From Telopea speciosissima (lineage: Eukaryota; Streptophyta; Magnoliopsida; Proteales; Proteaceae): a DNA stretch of 64,000 bases. Position numbers and translations under genes: made by a program. Under the pieces are notes generated by a model. That model did no database searches and was not told the DNA's origin. It saw only the letters and a list, made by a program, of their open reading frames with translations. Positions 33,130-44,831 of this stretch are shown here, piece after piece. The DNA is taken from NCBI RefSeq assembly GCF_018873765.1, contig NC_057918.1:9370862-9434861 (forward strand), in the 5' to 3' direction. Numbering within the stretch: position 1 is the stretch's first letter; the number at the start of each line of letters is the position of its first letter.

Positions 33130-35560
33130 ACACAGTCTATGGAATCTTGATCCAATTATTCTTGCCATGTTTAGACTCTTTTTTTTCTTCCATTAACTAT
33201 TATTTCAAGCATACATAATTAATTTTATTGAATAATGATAATTTTAAAAAACTGCTAAAACCAAAAATAAAAAAGAGAGAATATGATACAGATAGAAGGT
33301 AAAATAGTTAAAAAAATGGTATCGTTGTGGGAACTGGCCAATACCCTGTTTGATACTGTGAAATAAAACACTGATGCCACTACTAGGCCTGTGATTGGTG
33401 GCCAGACTTGAGAGAAAGCTTCTGATTGTTTTGAAGCTGACATTCCTTCTAGATTGATGACTAACAAAGGGGGGCGATATTACCGTAGGAAAGCGAAGTC
33501 AACTCCAATCTTTTCTTCCCAAACAAACATAGTCTTAAAGAAGTTACTAGAAGAGCCTTGGAGACGAAATCATTGAACATTTCCGAGTTGGAGTTGCCGT
33601 TCAGGAGTTCGTTCTCTTGAGACTTGATTAAGAGAGAGAGAGAGAGAGAGAGTTGAGAAAAAACGTGTTTTAATTGACGACTCAGTCTTTGAAGACTTAT
33701 AAGTGCTTACATAACAAACCAATTCAAATGCTGTTTCTATAATATATGAATATCTGAGTCGAGTCGGTCTTGGTTGAGTACTTGAGTTTCGAATTGACTT
33801 CCCCACACGTTCTAATATTTGGTGACGGCACGGCAGTTATTACCTACTTATTTGTCACTAATTTATAAACTGCCAAGTGTCAACGACCTAACTTCCCAGA
33901 TGAGTTGGTTTTGGTGGGCCACACATAGTAGTAGTGGTAGGGGACCGGAGGTGGCCCATCATTCCTTGGCTCAGACTTGATCTTTTGGACCGTGTTTTGA
34001 AACGCGTGCAAGCCATTAGATTAGATCACTTGGTCGGACCATAGTTAACAAAAAGGGGAATGATGATAAAACGGAGTTTTATGGTATAAATTTTAAACGA
34101 TAAAAAATTATAAATGGACGGTCAAATAAAACGGTCAAAAAAATAGAGAACAGTAAAAAACGAAAAACGAACGGTATGGATTTTAAACGTTTATATTTCA
34201 AAAAAACAGAACAAAAAAAACTCCACTTTTCTCATATAAATTGAAGAATTTTTATTTGAAATACATGTTTCTATTTCTGGTATCCATGCATTGACTTTGA
34301 GTTGAATGTGATATCATGAAAAAAGGTAGCCCTTCGAGTCATCTTTACATCGGTGAAAGAATCAAGTCGATTAGAATTCGGGAGAAAGAAATATGGTCAG
34401 TTAAGTCCAAGGTCTTAAAAAACGCCAAAAAAGATGGAACGTGTTTTAAACCTGTTTAAAACGGGATTGTTTGTCGTTTGTCATTTTTTACCGTATGCTT
34501 GGGAAGCATACGGCAAAACGTGTTTAAAACAGTAAAAAAAGGGAACATGTTTAAAACGAAATCTTACACGCGTTTTTGATAATAGTGGGTCAGACCACCA
34601 TTTGATTCTCAATCATATTTCTTACTACAAGGCAAAAACTGATATGGTAATTTAACTGTTGGATAGATGGTTTAGCCTTAAATTCATTCATTTATTGAAT
34701 TAGAATAGAAACCAAAATCGAAACAGAAACCGGACTAAATAAGTCAATCCAAACCAAATTTATTTGATTTTGAAATAAGATATCTTAATTTGATTCGATT
34801 TTGATTCTAGCATAGGAACCGTCGGTTCGAATATATATATATATGGGGAAGAAACAACACCCATAGGGGTTAGGGGACTAAGCAAGCTGGATACCCAATT
34901 TCTCTGTAATATACAAATTCCTTATTAGGGATTTATGGCATTTAGTGGATCTCCATAGCATTTCATCTCTATTAGAAAATATATTATAGCATATTAATAA
35001 ATTACAATGCTAATAAAAGATATACAACTAATATTAGTATTAGATTTTATAATACTACTATATTATAGTATAGTATATTATATTTAAAGTATTATTATAT
35101 TATAGTATATGAACTCAGTATAAGAACTGAATTGTGTAAGAGTTGAATAAGAACCAGATATTAATAAATTACAATACTAATATTAGTATTAGATTATATA
35201 ATGTTACTATATTATAGCATAATATATTATACTATAAATAAAATATTAATATTTTATAATATTATTATATTATAGTATATGAACTATGTATAGGGACCGA
35301 ACTGTATAAGAGTTGAATACGAACTGAATGTTAGCAAAACTAAATAAGAATTGAAATCGAACCAAACCGAACATGTCCGAGCAAGTTTGATTTGAGCATC
35401 AATTTTTTAAACCAATTCAGTTCTTGGTTTAGTTTCAGTTCACACCAACATACTCTTGGACCGAATCAATTCACACCCCTTACTATCGTGCACCCTCCAA
35501 TACTACTGGATTTTCAAAACACTATTTTACCACTTGAAATTTTCTGTTTGAACTGAAGCT
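33130..35560. other. Repeat-rich AT DNA, no gene
   Basis: About 2.4 kb with no recognisable gene. It includes a GA run (33630-33650), sequence with repeated GTTTTAAAC/GTTTAAAACG words (34080-34580) that looks like a worn fold-back repeat, and an AT-only tandem duplication at about 34985-35340 (units of roughly 150-170 bp sharing ATATTAGTATTAGATT and AGAGTTGAATA.GAAC). The stretch near 35480 ends CACACCCCTTA, like an hAT end. Confidence 0.45.
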
Positions 35561-35699
35561 TAAAATGTGACCAAGGCACATATGGGGTATACCCTTCCAC
35601 CAAATTTGGTTCCCATCATACGTGTCACATAGCAGATTTTGGAGCCGATCAGACAAAATGCACCTCTATTTTTGCCATTTCAACAATTTGCAAGAAATA

Positions 35700-36180
35700 A
35701 GGACACCATGTATTGGCAAGTGTCAAGTTTAAGGACCCAATTCAATTGGTATGGCCTATATTGTATTGCATATTTTTTTTCTTATATTTTTAAAAATTTA
35801 AGGGATAAGAGATCTCTACTTGATCGCATGATCTCTACACAAGTGTTTGAACCAATGCGTAAACATGCCTGAGTACGTATCAACCCAGGGGAGGAATGGG
35901 TTACACTTACATGCCAACAAAATGTTGCTCACCAACTAAGCTGGCACATGGCAACTTTTATATCCACCCCCTTTAAACGACCCACTTAATGAATTAATTA
36001 GATGGAGGATTATTTTAACGTTCAGTGCTAACAAACAAGTGATATCAGATTAGAAATGCAATAATTGTTCCAAATATAATAGTCATCAATTGTTTAGCTT
36101 GTTATGTAATGTTACTTACTGATAACTAGAAAGATTAATCTACTAAAGTTTTAATTATTAATCTCTTTGTTCAATTGCGA
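35700..36180. repeat. Segment shared with 40750-41040 and 43290-43330
   Basis: AAGGACCCAATTCAATTG.ATGGCC (35730) matches 43315. TTACACTTACATGCCAACAAA through GCAATAATTGTTCCAAAT and GCTTGTTATGTAATG (35890-36110) matches 40770-40960 over nearly 300 bp. These are pieces of the proposed decayed block duplication around the GATL gene. Confidence 0.65.
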
Positions 36181-36734
36181 TCCTTTTCCTACGAAGATGG
36201 AATATGCATATTGCATTTGATTCTAATTTCAAAAAAGCACAAGTAAAAGACATGCAAGTATGCCAAACACTGTTTAGGTGAGTAGGTATCCACAGTGGAA
36301 TGTTAGATGAGATGTTTTTCAATTATCATCTTTACAATTTGGAAAAAGTTTCTCCGAGCAGTCTCTCTTTCTCATATGGAATCACGTCATTGTCCTCCAA
36401 TGTATGATATTATTTTGTCGCATTTTATTGGTGCATTTTTCTATGCCCCCGCCTGCCAAGAGAATCCTCTCCTTTACAATTTATAGTTAGAGAAAAACTT
36501 TCCTACCACGCCAGAATGTAATTTTCCTCTCAATTGGTATTTTATTATTTTCTCTCTCCTATTCTGAATATGTGGACGCATGTGGATGATACCAGATACC
36601 TTTTTCAGGACAACAATTGGTGTGGTGCACAGATTCTTTCCCCCACTAGCATCGTGGAAAACCCTCTCCCTTATAGTTATTATTGTTGATTTATCCATCT
36701 AAAAATTCATTGCATCAATGAAATATAGGTTTTT

Positions 36735-36895
36735 GGGAAAATGTTCTCTGTGGGGAGGGGGGGAAGTGAAATGACCACTACGCTCCCCATGAAAGGCAAA
36801 AATTCCACTCTCCGAGATGCCAACACGAACGCATCTCATTGGCTACCGCATGTGGGTGGCCCTTGCGCTCCCCCACAGAGAACGCTCTCCAAGGG
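36735..36895. mobile_element. MITE with GTTCTCTGTGGGGGAG inverted ends
   Basis: The left end GGGAAAATGTTCTCTGTGGGG is inverted at the right as CCCCCACAGAGAACGCTCTCC. A relative with the same AATGTTCTCTG ends lies at 59071-59250. No clean target duplication was found. It has no coding capacity. Confidence 0.55.
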
Positions 36896-36934
36896 ATTTT
36901 TTATGGGTTTTCTTCCCCGTCATTATACTTGGTA

Positions 36935-37152
36935 AAGTATAACGCCTCACTATTTGCCACATGGTACTACTTGGGTTATAGTCCATGTGATAGAGGAGTA
37001 GGAAGTACCTAAATTTTCAAAAGATGACATTTTGTATTTTATATTCATCTTCTTTTGATGGTATTTTGATAATTTTACTAAAACTATGAAGTAGAGTTTG
37101 AACAACTTTCCTTAGACTAAATTTTGGCTATTGAGATATATGTGGAATTTTC
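36935..37152. repeat. Dispersed repeat, partner at 7105-7400
   Basis: Shares ATTTTATATTCATCTTC, TGATGGTATTTTGATAATTTTACTAAAA and TGAGATATATGTGG with the copy beside the solo LTR at 7 kb. Confidence 0.5.
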
Positions 37153-37206
37153 TGTCACATTGACTAATCCTTGTACGGTCAAATAGTACAGAATGAAGCA
37201 TTATGC

Positions 37207-37579
37207 AATACATCTAAACAAGTGTCATTTAAACAATCCCTTAAATATAATACATGTTTAAATGAAAAGAAAAAAATGCATTTTTAAAAAAAGAAAAGAG
37301 AAAAGATTCCTGATTCATTGAACAAAGCATCAAATTGATGACCATATTTTTCTTGAAGGTTTGTTTGTGTTGGTTAAAAGGTCCCTTCTCTTATTGGTCT
37401 TGTGACAAATTCTAAATACATCTAAACAAGTGTCATTTAAACAATCCCTTAAATATAATACATGTTTAAATGAAAAGAAAAAAATGCATTTTTAAAAAAA
37501 GAAAAGAGAAAAGATTCCTGATTCATTGAACAAAGCATCAAATTGATGACCATATTTTTCTTGAAGGTTTGTTTGTGTT
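37207..37579. repeat. Perfect 165-bp direct duplication, 43-bp spacer
   Basis: 37207-37371 and 37415-37579 appear identical by eye over 165 bp (from AATACATCTAAACAAGTG to GTTTGTTTGTGTT). The offset is 208 bp and the spacer is 43 bp. Identity including A runs implies a recent event or gene conversion. A diverged relative of this segment lies at 43450-43530. Confidence 0.9.
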
Positions 37580-38053
37580 TTTTTAAAGAACTGTGGGTTT
37601 GGAGGAAGCTTCAAGGGAAGTGACATTTTTATATATTAAAATAGTTTTGAATTCTTTGTCATTGTTACAATGTTACCACGAAACACCGTTTCCCACATAA
37701 ATAAATATAAATAACAAACGCACACCAAAAATACATTTTTTTAAAAAAATTATTTAAGATCCCTTTTAGAGAAACGTCAGCTATTTTAATATTTTCATTG
37801 ATCGCAAACAAAAGTTAATTATGAGAGATTAGTATATGAGTTGTTCGTACTTCTTAATGTGGTTTCATATTGAACGGATATGCTCTCTTTGCCGTATCAT
37901 ATGGGACACCACAACAACCCAATTGGTGCTAGTTGGTAGCAGCACGGGTCCAACGAGGTCATGAGATTTTATTTATTTATTTATTCTTTTGATGAAGAAG
38001 AGAGTAATATATTACTTAAAAAGATGAAATGTGACAAGTACATCGATCACATA

Positions 38054-38329
38054 TAGGGATGTAAATGAATAGGCAAAATCCATTTCCGTATCCGTGTCCA
38101 TATCGGACACCCGTTTAGCACTATTTGAATCCGTCCAAAAGCTAAATGGATGCGGATACGAATAGGCTATAGCTATCCGAAAAGCTATATTTACATGTAA
38201 ACGGATAAAATATCCGATTCGTATCCGTGTCCATATCCGTTTAGCACTATCTGAATCCGTTCGAAAGCTAATTGGATGTGGATGCGCATATAGCACTATT
38301 CAAGCCGAATTGATCCGTTTATATCCTTA
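38054..38329. mobile_element. Non-autonomous hAT-like element, perfect 8-bp TSD
   Basis: Starts TAGGGATGTAAATG and ends TATATCCTTA, flanked by a perfect 8-bp duplication ATCACATA at 38046-38053 and 38330-38337. The interior is built from 'atccgt / acggata' words. hAT elements make 8-bp duplications. It carries no protein. Confidence 0.8.
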
Positions 38330-38999
38330 ATCACATACGGCCTTGAGAGTTAAATTTTGTGTCCCTATTATAAACAAGTTCATCCCTACACCAATTGATT
38401 CTAACGTCAGTAGAGTTGTCAATTGCATCATCTAATTGAAAAAAAGACTTTAACTAAGTTTCATGGTACACATTTCTAGTCAGTTGGATGAAGAATAGAT
38501 TGAAGTTTCCTATGTTGGTACAAATAAAACTTCAAGATTGATTTTAACTTTCTCAACATGTTTTCACTCCTGTAAAAGTCCATATAACTCAGCTTCTAGT
38601 TCATCGTGGGTTGGTAGACAACTTGCAGATGTTAAAACACCTTGTCCAGGTAGCAAAATGCAAAATCCCCAATCGGGTAATCTTAGTTGAGGTTCATATA
38701 TGTCTATGCAAATTATAACAGGAAGGTGTAAATGAGTCCGGATCTGCTCCCCACTTGGGGACGGTGGGGACAGATCTAAACCCTCCATAGGGTGTGGGTC
38801 CCACAACCCATAGAGGGTTGGGATCTGTCTCCACTGCTCCCCATGTGGGTAGTTGATCCCAATTCAGTGTAAATCTGGGTTAGAAACCTAGTGCACTATA
38901 GAGGTGGAGTGTGAGTTGTGGAGATTGATTATTCTACTTCATGGGTAGAGGATAAAAATAAAAGGACAAGTGGTCAACCAAAGGGAGCCCGCATAGAAG

Positions 39000-39176
39000 T
39001 GGAAAATTATCTCCTCCAGATCCCTGCCCGGTCCAATTCTCTAGTTCCTCTAATAGGGGGTGGTGGACCCCACCCGGGAAGAGTGTTTGGGCAAGGGTAG
39101 GGTGGTCATTTCAGTCCCCCCTGTTAGAGAAACTGGAGAACTGGGTCGAGCAAGGAACTGGAGGAGATAAAGATCC
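39000..39176. mobile_element. Mutator-like palindromic MITE
   Basis: The left arm GGAAAATTATCTCCTCCAG and the right arm CTGGAGGAGATAAAGATCC form inverted repeats of about 65 bp. The flanks GCATAGAAG (38991-38999) and GCATAAAGG (39177-39185) match at 7 of 9. It resembles the elements at 41571 and 44069. Confidence 0.65.
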
Positions 39177-39410
39177 GCATAAAGGCATTCAATGGGGGAT
39201 TTCTCATTTCCTATATGTCTACCGAAGACTGGAATGAGTCTTCATCATCATCGATCCATGGAATCATCCACGACAACCAGATAAGGATGGGATGAGGGTG
39301 GGGTACTGTTTTGGTTATTGTTGTAATACCCAAAATCAATCTGGTTAGTTTTGTTAAGGTAAACATTGGGTGGTTAATTTTGTAAACTAAAACCCAATGT
39401 TAGCTAATCT

Positions 39411-39412
<2 letters not shown>

Positions 39413-39444
<32 letters not shown>

Positions 39445-39451
39445 GGGGGGG
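39413..39451. repeat. Poly(T)-poly(G) tract
   Basis: About 31 T followed directly by 8 G. A similar T-then-G tract occurs at 46808-46848. Homopolymer lengths in assemblies are uncertain. Confidence 0.7.
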
Positions 39452-40749
39452 CGGGATGCAAGTTATACACATTTTTTTGGTACGAAAAGATAAATATACA
39501 ATATTTTTTTTTATGAGAAGATAAATATACAAATTGTTCTTTAATGATTGGTGACAGTGTGACACATGATAATTGAAATTTTCCTAATATGAGATCCAGT
39601 TATGTGTTTCACTACTCTACATCTTTTCTTAAAACCAAAGAATGGTCCATATGCAGTTTTCTGTCAATTGCAGATGTATATCTTATGCTATCTCTGGTGT
39701 CATTTTATTTTTTTAACACAACCATTTTTGCAGGTGTTTGATATCATTTTTTGTTCAATCATAATAATAGAAAAATCATAATAGGATCAAGACCCATTGT
39801 ATCTATTATGGTCAAAAGTCGTTTTTAACCATTTATGTGAACGCTTTAATGAGTACATGCTCGTAAGTCCCAAAATGAGGGATAAAATAATCATTTACTT
39901 CTCTTATTCGAAAGCCAAGCCCCTGCCCCTTCTTCTTCTTCCTCCCCTCCTCCACCACCCTATCCTACAACCTCGCCCAACCTGTCCATGCAACCCTGTT
40001 TTACCCTCCCCACACCACCCCACCGCCCTTGCAACGCACTAGTCGTTGGAAACCATCATGCATGCTCCCGCACATCCTTGTTGGGTTCTCAGCGTCCTGA
40101 TCATCACCGGATCCACCCTCCTTGTTATCGCTACCAGACTTGCTCTCATACCTGTCTTCCATATTAAACCTGCCCACTGTTGCGACATAATCCAAAGTTT
40201 CTCCAATCCTTTGTATCTTTTTCAAGAAGGACTTACTCGTGCACAAGGACTATATTACCCTCACAAATTTAGGGCTTTTCAACTGTAGTTTTTAAAATCA
40301 ATCAGAGTAGTGGCCGATCAGTAACAAAGTCAGTGTGGTTTGGCATTGGATTTCTGTGAAGGTGATCCAATAGCAGGACCAAAATGACAAAAGTGAGAAA
40401 TTATGGTTCTCTCTGATTTGAGGGAAGCAGTTTTCTGTACAGACTCCCATTTGTCTATCTCTTCTCCTTAAAACAAGGGGGAAAAGGTGTCTTTTCACAT
40501 GAGGAGGAGAGAGATAGACTCATGGGAGTGCTGGCATAGGCCACACTCCCAAAAAAAGATCAGACAAAGATCTTTTTCCCATTCAACTATTAGACTCGTC
40601 TAGTTTTTTAAATTATGTTCTCAACTATTCTCTATAGTTCTTTTCTAACTCAACTCAACTCAACTCAACTTAATTTTATCCCAACTAACCGAGGCTGGCC
40701 TCTATAGTTGTTTTCTAAAACTTATTTGAACATTTTTTGAGCTGAAACC

Positions 40750-41090
40750 TACCAAATGGGTATGGGGAGAATGTGTTACACCTACATGCCAACAAATGTT
40801 GGTAACCAAATAACCAAACTTAGAGAAAATTAATAATATCATTAGATGAAGGATTATTTTTAAGTTCAGTACTAACTTACAAGTCATATCAGATTAGTTA
40901 TGCAATAATTGTTCCAAATGCCATAATCATTAATCATCTATTGTTTAACTTGTTATGTAATGCTACTAAGTATTACTAATTGATGACTAGAAAAGATTAA
41001 TCTATATCAAAAGTTTTAATAATCTCTTAGTTACTTCATACACCTATACAAGAGTTTTGTTCCTACTTCTTAATGTGTCTTGGTAAAAGT
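40750..41090. repeat. Second copy of the 35.9-36.2 kb segment
   Basis: TTACACCTACATGCCAACAAATGTTG, ATGCAATAATTGTTCCAAATG, CTTGTTATGTAATGCTACT and GACTAGAAAAGATTAATCTA follow the same order as 35890-36160. It continues into CAAGAGTTTTGTTCCTACTTCTTAATGTG, which matches 37830-37860 and 44330-44350. Confidence 0.7.
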
Positions 41091-41570
41091 AATTTCATTG
41101 AATTAACCCTATGGAAATGCGCATCCGGCTCCTCTCCAAAGACCCCATCGCTCAGGGAGTGCCCAGCAAGGTGTGTTGGATAGCCCAGTGTCATTGGATG
41201 TCTCACTGCGCACTCTAGTCTTCGGACTAAAGAGATCGCACAAAATAGGGATTGGGCCTGTTCTTGGAAGACGGAGGGAAGTGTACTCCTACCAGCCCCG
41301 GTAGGAAGTGCAAGGGTCCTAGGATGTCAATTGGTCATGGCCTCATGGGATTGATGATTCTTCTACTTCACAAGTGGCCAAGTTGGGGGTAGATACAAAA
41401 TGGTAAAAAGAGAGCTGGGAGGCTGCATGGCACCTGTGCTAGATAAAGGAAGGGTGAATTGACTATCCTATCCATGATGAAATATAAAATCTTATCCAGT
41501 TAGATGCCCCCACGCATGTTCTCATTGACTCTCACGTGTGTAGAACCACTCAACTTGACAATGATTTCCT

Positions 41571-41749
41571 GAATTTTTATCATCTGCAGATCCCTGACCG
41601 GTGCGGTTCCTTAGTGCCTCTCACAAGAGGAAAGTGGATCCCACCCGGGCAAAGTGTTCGGTCAGGTGCCCCGGGTGGGTCCCACCCCCCTCTTGTTAGA
41701 GGCACTAGCGAACCGCACTAGTCAAGGAACCGTAGACAATAACGATTCG
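41571..41749. mobile_element. Palindromic Mutator-like MITE
   Basis: Arms TTTTTATCATCTGCAGATCC...GTGCGGTTCCTTAGTGCCTCT and AGAGGCACTAGCGAACCGCAC pair across most of the element, with CACCCGGG near the centre. The flanks TGATTTCCT (41562-41570) and TGATTCCCC (41750-41758) match at 7 of 9. Related to the copy at 39000. Confidence 0.6.
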
Positions 41750-42289
41750 TGATTCCCCCCCCCCCCTAAATTAAACGGTGAAAGAATGCTACCTGATTGC
41801 GTGGCTGGTGCACTACCCAATCCGATCCAATCCAACCGATACCGAGATCACAAACCATGATATTCGGAAGATGAATAAGCCCAAGACCATCACTCAACGT
41901 GTTAAAGACCACTCCTTATTCGATTAGGCCTCTCCCCATCTCACCCCATCTTCATTTGCGATTACGCTTCTTCTCCCCGAGGAGATTCTTAATCTCAAAA
42001 GAAAGAAGGGGAGGGAGAGGAAGAGAAGAAGAGAAAAGTTCTTGAAGAAAAGAGGCATCTATTATGATCCGATTGAAGGGTAAAAATATCATAAAAACTT
42101 TTTATCCGACCCGATTTTTCAAGAAGTAAAACCATGATACCGATACCTCAAACCAAGAGATGAAATTGAATCTGTGTAAGCGACACCTGTGGGAAATCCT
42201 CCGATTCAGAGAAGAGTTTCTTCATATTCGTCCTCAGTTCCCATAAATTTCCAGTTGGTAAAGCCTAATAGCAAAAAACAAAAAAAAAA

Positions 42290-42420
42290 AAACGAAGAGA
42301 GGATGGATGATGGAGAAAGATCTATAGAGATGATGGGGGGGATGATCAGGAGAAAGATTCTGTTAGGATTAAATCGACATTGCAAAAAAGAAAGGGAAAG
42401 AAAGGGATAACGATTTCAAA
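42290..42420 (-). pseudogene. Remnant of a duplicated GATL 5' region
   Basis: 42340-42420 (GATCAGGAGAAAGATT, GATTAAATCGACATTGC, then an AAAGAAAG..GAAAG tract) matches the DNA just upstream of the GATL ATG at 30988-31060. The preceding GGAGAAAGATCTATAGAGATGATGG resembles the first codons of GATL (30925-30958), but the bases corresponding to the start codon are missing and no further coding sequence follows. It is read as the edge of a lost GATL copy. Confidence 0.6.
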
Positions 42421-42474
42421 GATCTCTTTAAACCAGTTTTTTGGATTAGACTTCCCCCGACTGGAAATTTACGG

Positions 42475-43270
42475 AATAAGGACGGCACCGATTATGTCTT
42501 CCCTGAAATTTAAAAAAAAAAAAAGTCTCCATAGGGATGAAGCTTAAGCCCCATTAGTACATTACTATTTATTGATGAATTATTCCTGGTGATCGCGTGG
42601 TTACTACGCCAAGACACAGGATCCAGCTGTGAATAATATGAGTTTTTTTCAAATGCACCCTCAAATTGCCCAAACGTAAAAATGCATCCCTGAAACTTTA
42701 TTAATTCTAAATGCACCCCTACTTTCTAAACCTTATAACAATCTAGTCCAGTCCGTTAGTTTGGGATGTTAGACGTTAGTTTCAGGGAATCTAATGACCA
42801 AAATGCCCTTTTGATAAAAACCCACCACAATTAATGAGTGAAGTGATCAAATTGCCCTCATCTTCCCCAAATTGTTTTGGGTTTATGGAATAAGAATGAC
42901 ACCAATTATGTCTTCCTTCCTTCCTATTCTCACAATTTCTCATCCAAAACAAAAGACAATATTACAGTGTCTACGTGTAGATGAAGCCCATTGGTACTAG
43001 GATTATTATCATCTCTACTTCTTAAAGTGTGGCAGTGCTAGGTGGAGAAGTTGACACCTGACCAACTGTCGCATTCAACGGTCCAAGCTCATTGATATGA
43101 ACGGTTGGATGCAGCAGCTACCAGGTGTCGACATCTCCACCTAGCACGGCCACACTTTAAGGAATTGGAGAGGATAATTTTCCTTGGTACTATTTATTGG
43201 TGAATTATTCCTAGTGCTTGCGTGGTTCCTACTCCAAAATACAAAAGCCAACTGTGAATGATATTGACGG
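42475..43270. repeat. Local duplication with a MITE in one copy
   Basis: TACGGAATAAGGACGGCACC..TTATGTCTTCC at 42472-42505 recurs at 42885-42920. GATGAAGC..AGCCC.ATTAGTACATTACTATTTATTGATGAATTATTCC at 42536-42590 recurs at 42980-43210, where the copy is split by the MITE at 43000-43183. The offset is about 415 bp without the MITE. The first copy is the empty site. Confidence 0.7.
43000..43183. mobile_element. Mutator-like palindromic MITE, perfect 9-bp TSD
   Basis: Flanked by a perfect 9-bp duplication TTGGTACTA (42991-42999 and 43184-43192). The ends GGATTATTATC and GATAATTTTCC are inverted, and the element is nearly a full palindrome: CTTAAAGTGTGGC..GCTAGGTGGAGA near the left, inverted as CTCCACCTAGC..CACACTTTAAGG near the right. 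Same family as 657-780 and 61563-61680. Its empty target is preserved in the local duplicate at 42550-42580. Confidence 0.9.
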
Positions 43271-43439
43271 CTAGGATCGCCATACATCATGTAGTAGTCA
43301 AGGTCCAAGCTTGAGGACCTAATTCAATTGCATGGCCAAGGTATCTCTCACCCAGCCCTGTTCGGGGTCAAGGTGGGTGAGAGACGGGTTCAGGCCAACG
43401 GGACCAAACTTGCACCCCTTAATAACACTCCAATCACCT

Positions 43440-43860
43440 TGCATTTTTTTTTAAATAAAGGATCCTGGCTCACTGAACAAAGCATCCACTTGATGAATTT
43501 GTTTCTCTTCATTAATTCAATAAATCAAAGGATGAACAGTACAGTATGGTATGGTTTTCATCTTTTTAATTTATGGTCTGTTTGTGTTCCCTATAAATTT
43601 ATTTTAAAAGACTGTTCTGCAATTTTTTATTTTTTTTTTGAGGAACCTAATTGGGCTAGTCTGAAGATTCAGGGGAAGTGGTGTTCTATATATATAAGTA
43701 GTTTTGAAATCCTTGTCATTGGTTAAAAATCCTTGTCATTGTTACCTTGAAACCCCGTTTCCCACACTAATATAAAGAACACACCGCACACCAAAATAGA
43801 TTTTTGATTTATTAAAAGGAGCTTCCTTTTAGAGAAACGTCAGCTATTTTGTTCTTTGCT
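43440..43860. repeat. Diverged copy of the 37.3-37.8 kb segment
   Basis: GGATCCTGGCTCACTGAACAAAGCATCCACTTGATG matches 37310-37340. AGGGGAAGTGG, AGTAGTTTTGAAATCCTTGTCATTG, CCCCGTTTCCCACA and CTTTTAGAGAAACGTCAGCTATTTT match 37610-37800 in order. Part of the proposed block duplication. Confidence 0.7.
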
Positions 43861-44068
43861 ATCATATGTATACGTACGACTTTCTGTTACTAAAAAAAAA
43901 ATATATAAGAATAAAAGGGTAGCAGCGCTACCCTTAAACTCACTCCAAATTCCAAAACGGACCTCTCCAATCTAAACCGTTGATTTCTTATATCAAATTT
44001 TAATCGTTCAAAAATTTTACCTTCACCGGTAAATTCAATAGAATAGCATAAGTTAATTACGAGAGATG

Positions 44069-44322
44069 TATCTCCTCCAATTCTCTGCTCTGCCTAGTTC
44101 CCCATTTCCTCTAATAGGGGGTGGTGGACCCTGGATCTTTATCTTCTCAATTACATTGTCCATACTTAACGTCAAATATATCTAACAGAGGAGGTAGAAA
44201 TGACAATCCTAACCCTGCCCGAACATATTGCCTGAGGTGGGATCCATATGAGGTCCACCACCCAGTGTAATTGAGAGGATAAAAATTCGGTAGACCCCAC
44301 CCTGGGGAGGTGATAAAGATTC
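44069..44322. mobile_element. MITE with a second MITE nested in it
   Basis: The outer element starts TATCTCCTCCAATTCTCTGC and ends GGGGAGGTGATAAAGATT. It interrupts a segment that is continuous at 37815-37860 (TTAATTATGAGAGAT then TTCGTACTTCTTA). The inner element spans 44132-44288, with ends TGGATCTTTATC and GATAAAAATTC, and is flanked by GGTGGACCC (44123-44131) and GGTAGACCC (44289-44297), a 9-bp duplication at 8 of 9. The nesting gives the order of insertion. Confidence 0.65.
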
Positions 44323-44831
44323 TTACATACAAGAGTTTGGTTTCTACTTCTTAGACTCAAATGTATCATTTGGTAAAAGTGGTTTCATGGTTCACAACAA
44401 AAAACCATCTACTATTTATTAATGGTTCTCTAGAAGTCATCTGTCCTCACAAATTTAAATAATTAGACAATCATCCGATCTACTAATGCTCGGGCATTTC
44501 AAAATTCTCACATTAATAATGAAAGAGTTGCACACGTGTCTGTGCAGAGTGGACTGAACAAGATAGTACAAAAAATAAACCAACCCAACATGTCACAAGA
44601 AAAAAAAATTTGAAGAGGCATTCAAGGCATGAATCTAATGAGATGTTTCACCCAGGAGAAGACTGATCTAATTTAACAAGGCCGTGACTGAAACTTTTAG
44701 TTCTCAACAGCAGTTCGAAAAGAATCAATTTTCCTATACAGCAAAAAGGGCAGGTTACGAGGAAAGGCAACAGCAGCCTATGTATTATTTCTTCAGACTT
44801 GGGAGTTGAAATCTTCCATCTCAGTTCCAAC

